A stretch of DNA of 64,000 nt, taken from IMG/VR virus record IMGVR_UViG_3300009183_000083, positions 1 through 64,000 of that record. One strand, written 5' to 3'. Below, piece after piece: positions 1 to 6,898 of the stretch. Under the pieces are notes generated by a model. That model made no database searches, was not told where the DNA came from, and saw nothing but the letters and a program-made list of their open reading frames with translations. Every line of letters begins with the position of its first letter. Within the stretch, counting starts at the first letter, position 1. The position numbers were made by a program, and so were the translations under genes. This DNA is from a virus.

Positions 1-38
1 GCAGCTTGTAGCAACAATGTCATCGTTTGCTCAGTCAT
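1..38 (-). CDS. partial hypothetical protein (N-terminus only)
   Basis: Only the first dozen codons are in the window, reading MTEQTMTLLLQA and then running off the left edge. The ATG overlaps the TGA stop of the upstream gene (ATGA), as for many neighbours in this operon, so translational coupling is likely. Function cannot be inferred. Confidence 0.6.
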   Translation of the reverse strand, partial: MTEQTMTLLLQA

Positions 39-316
39 TGCAGCACCTCCTGCACAGTGATACGTTCCCATGATTCGGGTACATGTTCTATGTTCCGTTG
101 AACCGCTCCACTGTATTTGTTTCTCAGAATTGTGAACGTGCGCGGTTCTGGCTTAATGCGGTATTCTTTAACATCGTCGTGAAAGCTAATTTCTTCGTCT
201 TCATCAAAGTCATCCCAACACGGTTTTTTATCGGAACCATTTTGATATTGTATCTGCTTGCCTTCACTCAACGCTTGTACGATTGGCAGGAATAAGTGTG
301 CGTTGTCTTTATTCAT
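35..316 (-). CDS. conserved small phage protein, 93 aa
   Basis: The protein has an N-terminal half with HLFLPIVQALSEGKQIQY, an acidic middle (WDDFDEDEEISF), and a second half with YRIKPEPRTFTI and WERITVQEVLQ. This arrangement is familiar from small proteins of unknown function in many phages: an ALxxGKxIQY opening, then an EYRIKPEPRT core ending in WERITVxEVL. Function is unknown; a host-takeover or nucleic-acid-related role is possible but not shown. It is part of the minus-strand early operon, with an ATGA overlap to the next gene. Confidence 0.8.
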   Translation of the reverse strand: MNKDNAHLFLPIVQALSEGKQIQYQNGSDKKPCWDDFDEDEEISFHDDVKEYRIKPEPRTFTILRNKYSGAVQRNIEHVPESWERITVQEVLQ

Positions 317-330
317 ATTTTTAAATCAAA

Positions 331-528
331 TTATTTTTCGTAGGTATAAAAAGCAAAGGTAAAAAGCCCGTCTGTATCTTGAAGGAATTCGGCAAAATAA
401 GGCATGTCTTCATGAAGAGCTACCTGTATAGTCATCTGACCATAGCAGGGTTCATGGTCGCATATCGTAGCAGACCAATCCAATTCTTTTATTAGACTCC
501 AGACTTGTTTCTCTGTGTATTTTTTCAT
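331..528 (-). CDS. hypothetical protein, 65 aa
   Basis: A short acidic protein with no domain I recognise. The start overlaps the stop of the upstream OB-fold gene by ATGA (positions 525-528), which supports both the start and co-translation. A competing frame at 452-646 on the same strand overlaps two better-supported genes and is a shadow. Confidence 0.65.
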   Translation of the reverse strand: MKKYTEKQVWSLIKELDWSATICDHEPCYGQMTIQVALHEDMPYFAEFLQDTDGLFTFAFYTYEK

Positions 529-995
529 TCTGTTTTGTGGCCATCAAGAAATGCTTTTGCAGCAAAAGAAAAAGCAGTTGCACGTAAATGACCTTGATCT
601 TTTTCAGCAACATATCCTGCTGCCCATAAACCAGCATCAATAGCACTACGAATAGATGGTTTTATAACCTGTCCTTGAACATCAACTTCATCAAATAAAA
701 CAGCATTTTCTGGCTGAGTTATTTTTTCACAAGTAATGCTTACTTTGCCATCGTATGTTCTTTTAAAGAAAGTCCCGCGAAGAGTTATTTCAACTCCAAT
801 TGGAAGCTTCCACATCGAAGCTTCATTCCAAAGAGTTAAAGATATTTCATTAGAGCTTGTCTTTAAAACAGCATTTGAATAACGCTTGTTATTCTTAGAT
901 AGTTTTGGAGGGTATTGGTTTTGTATTGTAACTGGACCAACGCAAGTAAATTGATCTCCGTCTTTGGCTTGCTTTATTTCATGAATTGAAGCCAT
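525..995 (-). CDS. OB-fold nucleic-acid-binding protein (ssDNA-binding candidate), 156 aa
   Basis: Residues about 1-105 have the alternating beta pattern of an OB-fold: a conserved opening, a YSNAVLKTSSNEISLTLWN core strand pair and a GVEITLRGTFFKRTYDGKVSI barrel closure. The C-terminal 50 residues look like a separate alpha-helical tail. In the family, such folds bind single-stranded DNA or RNA. Its position directly next to a DUF3127 protein, an ERF-type annealase and a RecB-like nuclease suggests a role in replication-coupled recombination. The function is inferred from pattern and context, not from a diagnostic motif. Confidence 0.6.
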   Translation of the reverse strand: MASIHEIKQAKDGDQFTCVGPVTIQNQYPPKLSKNNKRYSNAVLKTSSNEISLTLWNEASMWKLPIGVEITLRGTFFKRTYDGKVSITCEKITQPENAVLFDEVDVQGQVIKPSIRSAIDAGLWAAGYVAEKDQGHLRATAFSFAAKAFLDGHKTE

Positions 996-1007
996 TTATT
1001 TAGAAAA

Positions 1008-1295
1008 TTAAAAAGGTTCTTTCTTATCAATCTTCCATGCTTGAAGAGAAACGTAGTGCTTACCATTGTACTCACTACCGCGTAGATTGTAACTCACTGT
1101 TACAACGTCACCAACTTCACAGTCGTTAATAAGAGAACAACCATCTTTAATTAACTCTAGTTTAATTGGTTGAGGATATTTTGAATCAGAATCGTGTTCA
1201 ACAATGAATTCACGTTTGGTAAAGCCTTTTGTTCCAATTGTTTGCATTTCGCTGATTGAAAGAATAGGACCTGTAATTTTGTTTATTTCGGACAT
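1008..1295 (-). CDS. DUF3127-family protein, 95 aa
   Basis: The order of segments matches DUF3127: an N-terminal ITGPILSISEMQTIG strand, KREFIVEHD, a YPQPIKLELI segment, GDVVTVSYNLRGSEYNGKHY and the C-terminal LQAWKIDK. DUF3127 proteins are small OB-like proteins, common in Bacteroidota and in phages, often near recombination or single-strand-binding genes. Here it sits between the OB-fold protein and the ERF protein, so a single-strand-binding accessory role is likely. A YNGK(H/R)Y tract just before the final strand is the clearest signature. Confidence 0.75.
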   Translation of the reverse strand: MSEINKITGPILSISEMQTIGTKGFTKREFIVEHDSDSKYPQPIKLELIKDGCSLINDCEVGDVVTVSYNLRGSEYNGKHYVSLQAWKIDKKEPF

Positions 1296-1310
1296 AATAT
1301 TGTTTTTTGT

Positions 1311-1916
1311 TTATTTAGTGAGATTTTTAGCTGCTTTTAAGTAAGCGTTTATTACACGATCGTCTTTTCCATAAGGAGTGGAATTGGCTTTTTCGAGTTT
1401 AGCATCAAGTGCTTCAAGAGTTGTTTGAAGATTAAATGATTCAATGATTTTTGGAACCATGTCATCTTCCTTGTTTGCAACATCCTTCTGTGGCTTGCTT
1501 GTTGATGCACTAGATTGTGGTTTGCCATGATCATTAGTCGCGTCAGGGTCTTTAGTATCATCAATGCAAAACAAACCGTTTAAAGCATACTTTCTTGCGT
1601 AAGATGAACATGCACCTGTAACTTGCGCTTCGTCCATACCTTTTTTACTTTCAGTTTCGCGAGCAAATGCTGTCGTGATTATTGATTCACCTTCAGAAAA
1701 AAAAGTTGCAGTGGCTTTAACGTAAATTCTACCACCAACTTCAACAATCTCATCACTTAAGGTAAGGATTGCATTTACTGCTTGTAAAAATGGTTTGACT
1801 GATTCAAGGATGCTTTCTGCTGATCTATATCGATAATTACCAAACTTGTTTTCTAAGTTTTTAGGTGCAATAAGATTAGTCTGAATTATTTTTAATTTTT
1901 CTGCTGCTTTCTTCAT
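1311..1916 (-). CDS. ERF-family single-strand annealing protein, 201 aa
   Basis: The N-terminal 120 residues match ERF recombinases: a region around KFGNYRYRSAESILESVKPF, a beta strand with IYVKATATFF, and the AQVTGACSSYARKYALNGLFCID segment (residues about 93-116), which is the family hallmark. ERF proteins anneal complementary single strands in phage recombination. The C-terminal 80 residues are a linker plus a helical domain with no obvious homology. It is adjacent to a PD-(D/E)XK exonuclease, the classical annealase-exonuclease pairing. Starts used are supported by the 3-nt gap to the upstream gene. Confidence 0.85.
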   Translation of the reverse strand: MKKAAEKLKIIQTNLIAPKNLENKFGNYRYRSAESILESVKPFLQAVNAILTLSDEIVEVGGRIYVKATATFFSEGESIITTAFARETESKKGMDEAQVTGACSSYARKYALNGLFCIDDTKDPDATNDHGKPQSSASTSKPQKDVANKEDDMVPKIIESFNLQTTLEALDAKLEKANSTPYGKDDRVINAYLKAAKNLTK

Positions 1917-1918
1917 AG

Positions 1919-2155
1919 TTATTGATTCTTAAGTAAATTGTGAATAATTAAGGCGGGGTTTTTTGAAATTGGATGAGAAATAAGACAACATGGATGGAAA
2001 TCTAAAGTTGCTTCTCTAATTTGAAAAGCAACATTTAAGTCTTCTATTTCTATTACCAACGATCCATCAAGATCAGAAAGAGAATCGTTTTCGATTCCAT
2101 GTTCTTCAAGAAGTTGTTGTAAATTACGTGGTAGTTTTCGAATCATGATAATCAT
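1919..2155 (-). CDS. hypothetical protein, 78 aa
   Basis: A small acidic protein between the exonuclease and annealase genes. It has an N-terminal LPRNLQQLLEEHGI helix and a DLDGSLVIEIEDLNVAF strand region. The start has one of the few SD-like leaders here (GGGGAG about 4 nt before ATG). Two ATGs (first and fourth codons) are possible starts. No family recognised; context suggests a recombination accessory. Confidence 0.65.
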   Translation of the reverse strand: MIIMIRKLPRNLQQLLEEHGIENDSLSDLDGSLVIEIEDLNVAFQIREATLDFHPCCLISHPISKNPALIIHNLLKNQ

Positions 2156-2166
2156 AAACTCCCCAC

Positions 2167-2181
2167 AAGCGCGGAGCGCTT
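2167..2181 (-). repeat. 15-nt perfect stem-loop AAGCGC-N3-GCGCTT
   Basis: Six-base arms flank a three-base centre immediately after the exonuclease stop codon, which it overlaps by two bases. Similar hairpins occur at 6321, 7846, 9613 and 11786. There is no long U-run, so it may be a 3'-end stabiliser rather than a classical terminator. Confidence 0.6.
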
Positions 2182-3046
2182 AAAATTCTTCGCTGCTAGA
2201 ACTCATAGATTCAAGCTTATATTGAGGGCAGACATGACAAAGACCACAAAATGAGTTTTGCGGCGTTCCACAATAAGTTTTTGCTCCAGGCCTAACTTCC
2301 ACAAATTGTCCCGGCTTTTTGAGTTCATCAGCTTCAGCTTGCGTAGCACATAATTTAGAAGCTCGCTTAGCTCCTTTTGTTGTAATTGCATAAACAGCAG
2401 GTTTTTCCCATTGTTCTTCCGGAGTGCAATTACGTGGAGATCCTTTTAGTGCTGCTAAGTGTTCAGGAACTGTTTTATTGAAAAGCTTTAAAGCGTGTTC
2501 TCTATCGTAAGGTTGAGTATAAATCATCCATGGAGATTGTGGATACTTTGGATCAAGAACACTGCGTGAATGTTGCCATGTGATGTCGATGTAGATTACT
2601 GCAACTTGTAACACTTTAAGTCCATTGACCTCGGCTAGATAACCGTTCATTTGAACTTGGTCATAATGCTTGCTTTCTATTTTATCTTTTGGAGAACGAA
2701 CAGTTTTGTAGTCGTAAATAGTATTGTTGCAATATAAGTCAATCTGTCCTGATACAGAAACATCGCAAATTTTTGTGTAAAGACGACGTTCAGAAATTTC
2801 ACCTTCGATTTCCATTGTGTTGGATTCAAAAGTTGAATGCATTGATGTACCAATGAACGCAGCAAACATTGAATAAGTTGATCGTATCTCCTCATTTGCA
2901 ATCTTTAAGTAAGTGCGTTGTGGAGGTGATAGTAATTGAGTAACACTGAATACTGAATCAGCTTTGGAGTAATCGTTTCGTAGCAATGCTCGTGCAAATG
3001 GCATAGGTAAGCTTTGTAAGCTTATTGGGATGCTTTTTGGGTCCAT
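2180..3046 (-). CDS. PD-(D/E)XK exonuclease, RecB/Cas4-like, 288 aa
   Basis: The nuclease core is visible: SGQIDLY (D103), then YDYKT (D112-x-K114), then QVQMNGY (Q130, Y136), which is the D...DxK...QxxxY signature of RecB-like PD-(D/E)XK nucleases. Four cysteines near the C-terminus (CGTPQNSFCGLCHVC) could bind a metal or Fe-S cluster, as in Cas4/AddB relatives. It should process DNA ends to supply single strands for the ERF protein two genes downstream. A 15-nt hairpin follows the stop directly. Length is typical for this phage family. Confidence 0.85.
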   Translation of the reverse strand: MDPKSIPISLQSLPMPFARALLRNDYSKADSVFSVTQLLSPPQRTYLKIANEEIRSTYSMFAAFIGTSMHSTFESNTMEIEGEISERRLYTKICDVSVSGQIDLYCNNTIYDYKTVRSPKDKIESKHYDQVQMNGYLAEVNGLKVLQVAVIYIDITWQHSRSVLDPKYPQSPWMIYTQPYDREHALKLFNKTVPEHLAALKGSPRNCTPEEQWEKPAVYAITTKGAKRASKLCATQAEADELKKPGQFVEVRPGAKTYCGTPQNSFCGLCHVCPQYKLESMSSSSEEF

Positions 3047-3060
3047 AAGTTTTAGTTTTT

Positions 3061-3345
3061 TTAAATGTAGATTGCTAAAATTTCCTCGTCGCTCATTGTT
3101 GTTAGCATAAACAACTGATTGTATTCTGTTTGTTCGCCATCGAGGGGAGATTGACCATCGTCATGGAAGTATTGCATTCTTAGGCGACCGTCAATAAGTT
3201 CATCAAATTCTTCACCCCAGCTGTCTCCATCAAGAATGACTGATGGATATTTTTTCTTGTTGTTTTTACCAACAATTCCATATTCGACGACTAGGCGGCG
3301 ATATTTGGTTTTGTCCATTTTGGTGATATCTGTTATTGTTTCCAT
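3061..3345 (-). CDS. hypothetical protein, 94 aa
   Basis: I start it at METITDITKMDK (ATG at 3345), one base after the stop of the upstream gene, rather than at an earlier in-frame ATG that would overlap that gene by 20 nt. The protein has a KKKYPSVILDGDSWGEEFDE region and a C-terminal QYNQL-like tail. No family recognised. It belongs to the recombination block. Confidence 0.65.
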   Translation of the reverse strand: METITDITKMDKTKYRRLVVEYGIVGKNNKKKYPSVILDGDSWGEEFDELIDGRLRMQYFHDDGQSPLDGEQTEYNQLFMLTTMSDEEILAIYI

Positions 3346-3346
3346 A

Positions 3347-3538
3347 TTAAAAGTTTTCGAAATCAAAATCAGGATGGAGCTCTTTCATCTTTGCTTGAAC
3401 TTTTTCTTGCCATGTGTAATATTCACTAATTAAGTCAATGCTATCGCCAAGCGCGTGAATTAATTCATGTACAACTGAATCCATTGTACTTTCCATGTCT
3501 TGAAGAATTTTAGCTTCATTAAATGTTTTCATCTTCAT
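3347..3538 (-). CDS. hypothetical protein, 63 aa
   Basis: A short helical protein with a DSVVHELIHALGDSI segment and a YYTWQEKVQAKMKELHP helix. The HELIH string resembles an HExxH zinc-protease motif, but the rest of a metalloprotease is absent, so I treat this as coincidence. The start may be MKMKTF or the internal MKTF two codons later. Confidence 0.6.
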   Translation of the reverse strand: MKMKTFNEAKILQDMESTMDSVVHELIHALGDSIDLISEYYTWQEKVQAKMKELHPDFDFENF

Positions 3539-3552
3539 CGAGTGTTTTCATA

Positions 3553-3951
3553 TTATTCTAATTCAAGGTCGATTGCTCTGGTGCATCCATTTTGCTTGAC
3601 GATAAGGGTTGCTGTAATTGTCTCTCCTTCAGCCACTCCATCTTCATCCCCGACAAAGACTGAACCTTTCAAGGAGGAACTGAATAGGTCTTCTCCTGTG
3701 AGATCGAAAGGGCAGTCCTCAAATATGTCGTACTCATCGACGGTTGTTACGCCACAGGTGATCTCTGTGAATCCATTTTCAATGTCCCAACAAGAGTCAG
3801 TGATATCGAGTGTGTATTGGCGACCCTCGCATGAGAGATAGACACCCCCTAAGTCGAGGGCTGCAATACTCTCAAGCTCTTTCGAGAGTGAGATAGTAAC
3901 ATGGGAGATTGCTACATCGTCGATGTAACCTTCTACTTGGTTTTTTTTCAT
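3553..3951 (-). CDS. hypothetical protein, 132 aa
   Basis: An acidic, beta-rich protein with four cysteines spread over the second half. No family recognised. The start codon overlaps the stop of the small gene upstream (ATGA at 3948-3951), supporting the start. Local base composition is more GC-rich than the genes to its left. An open frame on the other strand (3500-3841) is a shadow. Confidence 0.65.
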   Translation of the reverse strand: MKKNQVEGYIDDVAISHVTISLSKELESIAALDLGGVYLSCEGRQYTLDITDSCWDIENGFTEITCGVTTVDEYDIFEDCPFDLTGEDLFSSSLKGSVFVGDEDGVAEGETITATLIVKQNGCTRAIDLELE

Positions 3952-4124
3952 GGTTCAATAATTTCGTATTCTCCTGTTTTTAACAAAATTTCTCCACACC
4001 AAATAAGTCCATCTTTGTTTGCGTTTGGAATATTTTTTGCAATGCTAACTTCGTAGACTTTGTTTTTGTCTATTTCAATATTGGTTCCTGCAAGCTTGTA
4101 AGAAATCTTTGGTTTAATTTTCAT
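3948..4124 (-). CDS. hypothetical protein, 58 aa
   Basis: A short frame starting MKIKPKISYKLAGTNIEIDK and ending GEYEIIEP, with coding-like composition and an ATGA overlap with the following gene. The 15-bp near-palindrome at 4128-4142 lies three bases before its ATG. It ends with a DGLIWCGEILL strand. No family recognised. Confidence 0.65.
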   Translation of the reverse strand: MKIKPKISYKLAGTNIEIDKNKVYEVSIAKNIPNANKDGLIWCGEILLKTGEYEIIEP

Positions 4125-4127
4125 TGT

Positions 4128-4142
4128 TTTAGTCAGGCTAAA
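4128..4142 (-). repeat. dispersed 15-bp near-palindrome TTTAGCCTGACTAAA
   Basis: An exact copy of the main form of the motif, reading in the direction of the 3948-4124 gene and ending 3 nt before its ATG. Confidence 0.75.
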
Positions 4143-4159
4143 AGTGCCGTGGTACTTTA

Positions 4160-4330
4160 TTACGCCCCACGGCGGGCGTACCAGTCACATGAGTTGCCTA
4201 CATAGTAGTTGACTGAAACACCTATGTAACCAGACGGTTTTTGCTGCCGCCAACCAGACCGTTTTACCTTGTAACGGTCAAAGGAAACTTTTACACATTT
4301 ACGGTGATTAGAGCAGACTGCTGTTTTGGG
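4160..4330 (-). other. candidate -1 frameshift site and 54-codon extension of the 4291-4770 gene
   Basis: On the minus strand, the frame of the upstream gene contains C CCA AAA (positions 4330-4324), a classic X XXY YYZ slippery heptamer, ten codons before its stop. In the -1 frame the sequence is open for 54 codons to a TAA at 4160-4162, with a basic, cysteine-containing product including SFDRYKVKRSGWRQQKPS and GYIGVSVNYYVGNSCDWYA. That frame contains no ATG, GTG or TTG, so it cannot start on its own. A fused product would be about 203 residues. No strong downstream RNA structure is evident by eye, so this is a hypothesis. Confidence 0.35.
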
Positions 4331-4770
4331 TTTATAATGGTGGTCAGGAGCGAGTCTAGAGCTTTTTCTGCATCCTCGTTACCAATAAGCGGGTTGGGCG
4401 CTTTAAGGCTATCTACAATGAGTTTTCTTGTATCGTTGTAAGCAAAACTTGTAGATTGGACTTTTGCTAGTTTTGCTTGAATTACTTTGATTGCTGGTGA
4501 CGTAATACCAAAATTGACTTTTGCTTCGGAGCTTGGATTCCAACGATGGTAAATAGTAATGTCATCTTCATTTAAAACTACTTTCTTGAAATCTTTCATA
4601 ACCAAAGCAATTCCTTCTTTCTCAAGCGCGTATCGCTTTGCTTCTTTTTTGATTTCTTCATCTTCATGCGCTCTTATAGCTTGGTGCATTAACGCTTCTA
4701 TAATTTGCGTTTTTGTAGGCTTAGGTTGAATTGCTTGGATTTTATTTGGAATAGTAATTGCAGTGTTCAT
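4291..4770 (-). CDS. hypothetical protein, 159 aa
   Basis: A mostly helical protein: a Pro/Lys-rich N-terminus, a long charged helix around residues 28-60 and a VMKDFKKVVLNEDDITIYHRW strand region in the middle. No domain is recognised. The leader is A/C-rich (CAACTAAAACAAC before ATG). The last ten codons follow a C CCA AAA heptamer that could direct a -1 frameshift into a longer C-terminus (see the neighbouring entry). The plus-strand frame 4241-4441 is a shadow. Confidence 0.7.
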   Translation of the reverse strand: MNTAITIPNKIQAIQPKPTKTQIIEALMHQAIRAHEDEEIKKEAKRYALEKEGIALVMKDFKKVVLNEDDITIYHRWNPSSEAKVNFGITSPAIKVIQAKLAKVQSTSFAYNDTRKLIVDSLKAPNPLIGNEDAEKALDSLLTTIINPKQQSALITVNV

Positions 4771-4776
4771 GTTGTT

Positions 4777-5127
4777 TTAGTTGTTAAAATTTAAGTTTCG
4801 ATCTTTTGCTAGTTGTTGTAATGTTTTTTCCCATATCTCTGTAGGAAGCGAGTCGTGGATTATTTGTAATTCATTAATTAATTCCATGTGATCTTCTGGA
4901 ACCCATCCAGCGTCATGCAGTTCTTGCCATCTTTGATATTCAAATGCTTCAACGTATTCGTCTTCAGCGATTAAGCATCCAGCAGCGCAAACTTTGTTTT
5001 TACTCCCTCTGTACATGCATGTTCCTTTTTCTCCTACGCTTCTGCTGTTTTGTTGAAGTAAGTGTGTTGTTACTTGGTTAAAAACTTCTTGAGCAGTAGC
5101 GTTAGGTAGTGTTTTAAGTGTTATCAT
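4777..5127 (-). CDS. conserved phage protein with CAAGCLI motif, 116 aa
   Basis: The layout matches a widespread uncharacterised phage protein. It has an N-terminal helix with AQEVFNQVTTHLLQQ, then SVGEKGTCMYRG, the CAAGCLIAEDEY motif (residues about 47-58), a WQELHDAGWVP stretch and a C-terminal LQIIHDSLPTEIWEKTLQQLA helix. The three cysteines around CMYR...CAAGC could bind metal. Function is unknown; in other phages such genes are in early operons. The 1-nt spacing to the next gene supports the operon. Confidence 0.75.
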   Translation of the reverse strand: MITLKTLPNATAQEVFNQVTTHLLQQNSRSVGEKGTCMYRGSKNKVCAAGCLIAEDEYVEAFEYQRWQELHDAGWVPEDHMELINELQIIHDSLPTEIWEKTLQQLAKDRNLNFNN

Positions 5128-5415
5128 TTAGTTTTTAGAATTAGAATACAAAATTGTTTGTTCATGCATGATCAAATCGTTTTCATGTATTATTTCAATG
5201 GTTGCTTCTCCGTTGTTCTGGTATGGATCTATTGTTTCTTCACTACCTTCAATTAATTTTGTATATGGATCTAGTCCGCTTTCGTATGCCCATTCATATA
5301 AATCTGAAGATGTGAACGAAGGGTTTTTTGCCATGAAAATTAAGAGAGCATCTTTATGTTCATCTTCGATACTAAATCTATCCCACGCAGTTATTTTTTG
5401 ATCGATGTGTATCAT
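5128..5415 (-). CDS. hypothetical protein, 95 aa
   Basis: A small acidic protein; a region around NPSFTSSDLYEWAYESGLDP suggests a short helical domain and the C-terminus is beta-rich. The ATG overlaps the stop of the upstream small gene (ATGA, 5412-5415). No family recognised. The opposite-strand frame at 5168-5401 is a shadow. Confidence 0.6.
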   Translation of the reverse strand: MIHIDQKITAWDRFSIEDEHKDALLIFMAKNPSFTSSDLYEWAYESGLDPYTKLIEGSEETIDPYQNNGEATIEIIHENDLIMHEQTILYSNSKN

Positions 5416-5585
5416 TTGACATCCTTAAAATAAATTGTTTCTATTTTTAAAAACTCCATTTCTACTTCTTTATTGTTCTTGTCGATAAGGTGCCATTTCA
5501 TTTCGTTAAAAATGTTTTCAGCAGCGAGTTGTGTCTCTGCTTCAACATCTACAATTATTTCACTAATCACTTTATATATTCTCAT
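5412..5585 (-). CDS. hypothetical protein, 57 aa
   Basis: A short frame starting MRIYKVISEIIVDVEAETQL, amphipathic and acidic, with ATGA overlap into the next gene. Upstream of the ATG the same frame is open for about 30 more codons without any usual start codon, so the N-terminus may be longer if a non-canonical start is used. No family recognised. Confidence 0.55.
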   Translation of the reverse strand: MRIYKVISEIIVDVEAETQLAAENIFNEMKWHLIDKNNKEVEMEFLKIETIYFKDVK

Positions 5586-5674
5586 TGTTTTAAAAATGAT
5601 GCTTGCAAGCTCGCCAAACGATGGATGGCTGTCCTCCTCTGTCCCGTTGAGGTGTTTGACGAACTTGCAAGAAA

Positions 5675-5818
5675 TTATTCAAGGTCTAGGTTTTCTTCTT
5701 CGTCTAGAAATTCTTGGTTTTTAGCCAGACTAAAGCAGTCTGGTTCTTCTTCTGGTTCAGTCCAACAGACATAGCATCCCCTGTTTGGGGAGCTACATCC
5801 GCAACGTGAGCAATTCAT
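5675..5818 (-). CDS. small zinc-ribbon-like acidic protein, 47 aa
   Basis: It begins MNCSRCGCSSPNRGCYVCW, with CxxCxC and CxxC pairs that look like a small zinc knuckle, followed by a very acidic tail. The ATG overlaps the stop of the following upstream gene (5818-5820). A copy of the 15-bp motif lies inside the coding region at 5720-5734. Too short for confident family assignment. Confidence 0.6.
   Translation of the reverse strand: MNCSRCGCSSPNRGCYVCWTEPEEEPDCFSLAKNQEFLDEEENLDLE
5720..5734 (+). repeat. dispersed near-palindrome, variant TTTAGCCAGACTAAA
   Basis: A copy of the motif inside the 47-aa cysteine-rich gene. The outer TTTAG/CTAAA arms are perfect. Confidence 0.65.
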
Positions 5819-6285
5819 TATTTGTGATTTTGAACGTCACAAACTACTGAATAAGAAACCTTTTTCACAACTTTACAGGTTGGTGTACTCATACCACTTC
5901 TTGTGTATTTTGCTGCGATTGTGAAATTTAGATTCTCAAATACACTTTCTACTTCAAGTGTGCATTCTGTCATAGGATCACCTTCAGTATCGCAAAACGA
6001 CTCTTTAGAAAACTTTGGCTCGCCTAAATCCAAACTCATTATCCATTCCATTGATTCTTCACGATTGTCAAATGACTTGCTGTAATGGATGTCTGTACTG
6101 CCATAAGCCCACCAACCGCCACCGTACTTCTCACGAAATCTTTTGACAATTGGATCCATTTCAATTAGCAAAACTTCGCGTCTTAAGCTTTCAACTCGAT
6201 AACTGTTTTCACCGAATAGTTTTCCAAGAGCGTTTAGTGCTTGTTCTACTGTTACTTCTGTTTCGTTTTCGTATTCTGCTGTCAT
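5818..6285 (-). CDS. hypothetical protein, 155 aa
   Basis: An acidic alpha/beta protein with an N-terminal helical half (EQALNALGKLFGENSYRV) and a GGGWWAYGSTDIHYS stretch. The C-terminal half is beta-rich with three cysteines. No family recognised. The leader before ATG is A/C-rich, without a Shine-Dalgarno. It is the last gene before a probable terminator region on its upstream side. Confidence 0.65.
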   Translation of the reverse strand: MTAEYENETEVTVEQALNALGKLFGENSYRVESLRREVLLIEMDPIVKRFREKYGGGWWAYGSTDIHYSKSFDNREESMEWIMSLDLGEPKFSKESFCDTEGDPMTECTLEVESVFENLNFTIAAKYTRSGMSTPTCKVVKKVSYSVVCDVQNHK

Positions 6286-6320
6286 GTTTTTGTTTGTATT
6301 GATTAAGACAATTATTTCCC

Positions 6321-6335
6321 AAGCCCGAAGGGCTT
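6321..6335 (-). repeat. 15-nt perfect stem-loop AAGCCC-N3-GGGCTT
   Basis: Six-base perfect arms around a three-base centre in the short intergenic region. It is the same design as the hairpins at 2167, 7846 and 9613. Confidence 0.55.
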
Positions 6336-6352
6336 AGATGATTGATATAAAT

Positions 6353-6390
6353 AAAAAAACTCCGACGACTTGACATCGTAAAGCACGGAG
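6353..6390 (-). terminator. intrinsic terminator on the minus strand
   Basis: Read on the minus strand: CTCCG, a short spacer, an inner ACGA/TCGT stem, then CGGAG followed by seven U residues. It would end transcripts from the 6470 gene and its upstream neighbours. Confidence 0.7.
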
Positions 6391-6469
6391 GTTATTAGTT
6401 GATCGGATGCGCTTCTACACCCGCCTGCAATGTCCAGCAGGTCCGTTTGTCTTCTTGGGGAAGATTGTT

Positions 6470-6694
6470 TTAGCGTTTAAGTATTGTAATCTTTTGGATT
6501 TTTTCCGCATTTGCATCAGGGTAATACCTTTGTGCTGCTTCAAGGCACTTTTCTACTGATGACGCGGCGATTACAAACTTATCTCGCTCGTTTGTGCCAA
6601 TCATAGTTCCAAACCATTCTAATTCTGTTTTTTTAGAATAGCTTTTATTATTTATGATCGGGATATATGCAGGTGTCGTGTCCATAACATTCAT
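6470..6694 (-). CDS. hypothetical protein, 74 aa
   Basis: A small alpha/beta protein ending SVEKCLEAAQRYYPDANAEK and a short strand, reminiscent of small phage proteins that modify an EKAxxxAxxYYP pattern, but no family is certain. The start could be MNVMDTT or the internal MDTT (6685). It overlaps the membrane-protein gene upstream by 40-47 nt. After its stop the same frame stays open for 24 codons up to a TAATAA just before the terminator. Confidence 0.6.
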   Translation of the reverse strand: MNVMDTTPAYIPIINNKSYSKKTELEWFGTMIGTNERDKFVIAASSVEKCLEAAQRYYPDANAEKIQKITILKR

Positions 6695-6812
6695 TGATGC
6701 TTTTTGACAGCTTTTTGTATTTTGTGTTCATTTCCATGATTGCTATTTGTATTAACAATAATGAAAAGCTAGTCACTGAGAATGCTGCGCCTACTATGAT
6801 TGATGTGCTCAT
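6648..6812 (-). CDS. small membrane protein, 54 aa
   Basis: Residues 4-27 form a hydrophobic segment (IIVGAAFSVTSFSLLLIQIAI) typical of a single transmembrane helix, followed by a basic cytoplasmic stretch (NTKYKKLSKS). Its ATG overlaps the TGA of the 24-aa gene upstream (ATGA), which is the best evidence that it is real. It overlaps the next gene by about 40 nt. Function unknown. Confidence 0.5.
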   Translation of the reverse strand: MSTSIIVGAAFSVTSFSLLLIQIAIMEMNTKYKKLSKSINECYGHDTCIYPDHK

Positions 6813-6883
6813 ATTTTTTTGGGCATTACCCCCATTTCTCGCCTCCGGGAAGCTTCTCCGTCAATAGACTCGCTTGTCCACAT
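6809..6883 (-). CDS. very small ORF, 24 aa
   Basis: Starts MWTSESIDGEASRRREMGVM and ends KKI, with its stop overlapping the start of the membrane-protein gene (ATGA). The SIDGEASRRREMGV wording resembles short conserved phage peptides I have seen but cannot name. It lies just after a 15-nt hairpin (6884-6898). Confidence 0.45.
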   Translation of the reverse strand: MWTSESIDGEASRRREMGVMPKKI

Positions 6884-6898
6884 ATCACGAAGCGTGAT
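6884..6898 (-). repeat. 15-nt perfect stem-loop ATCACG-N3-CGTGAT
   Basis: Six-base perfect arms. It directly follows the TGA (6898-6900) that ends the ATG-less open segment at 6901-7020, as other hairpins follow gene ends here. Confidence 0.5.

Noticed and set aside
3347-3538. HELIH as a zinc protease motif
   Set aside because: The protein is only 63 residues with no supporting elements.
3500-3841. Plus-strand frame of 113 codons
   Set aside because: Shadow of the minus-strand 132-aa gene, which has operon overlaps on both sides.
6391-6469. Possible tRNA because of a CCTGC/GCAGG stem
   Set aside because: No T-loop (TTCGA-type) and no acceptor stem can be formed.
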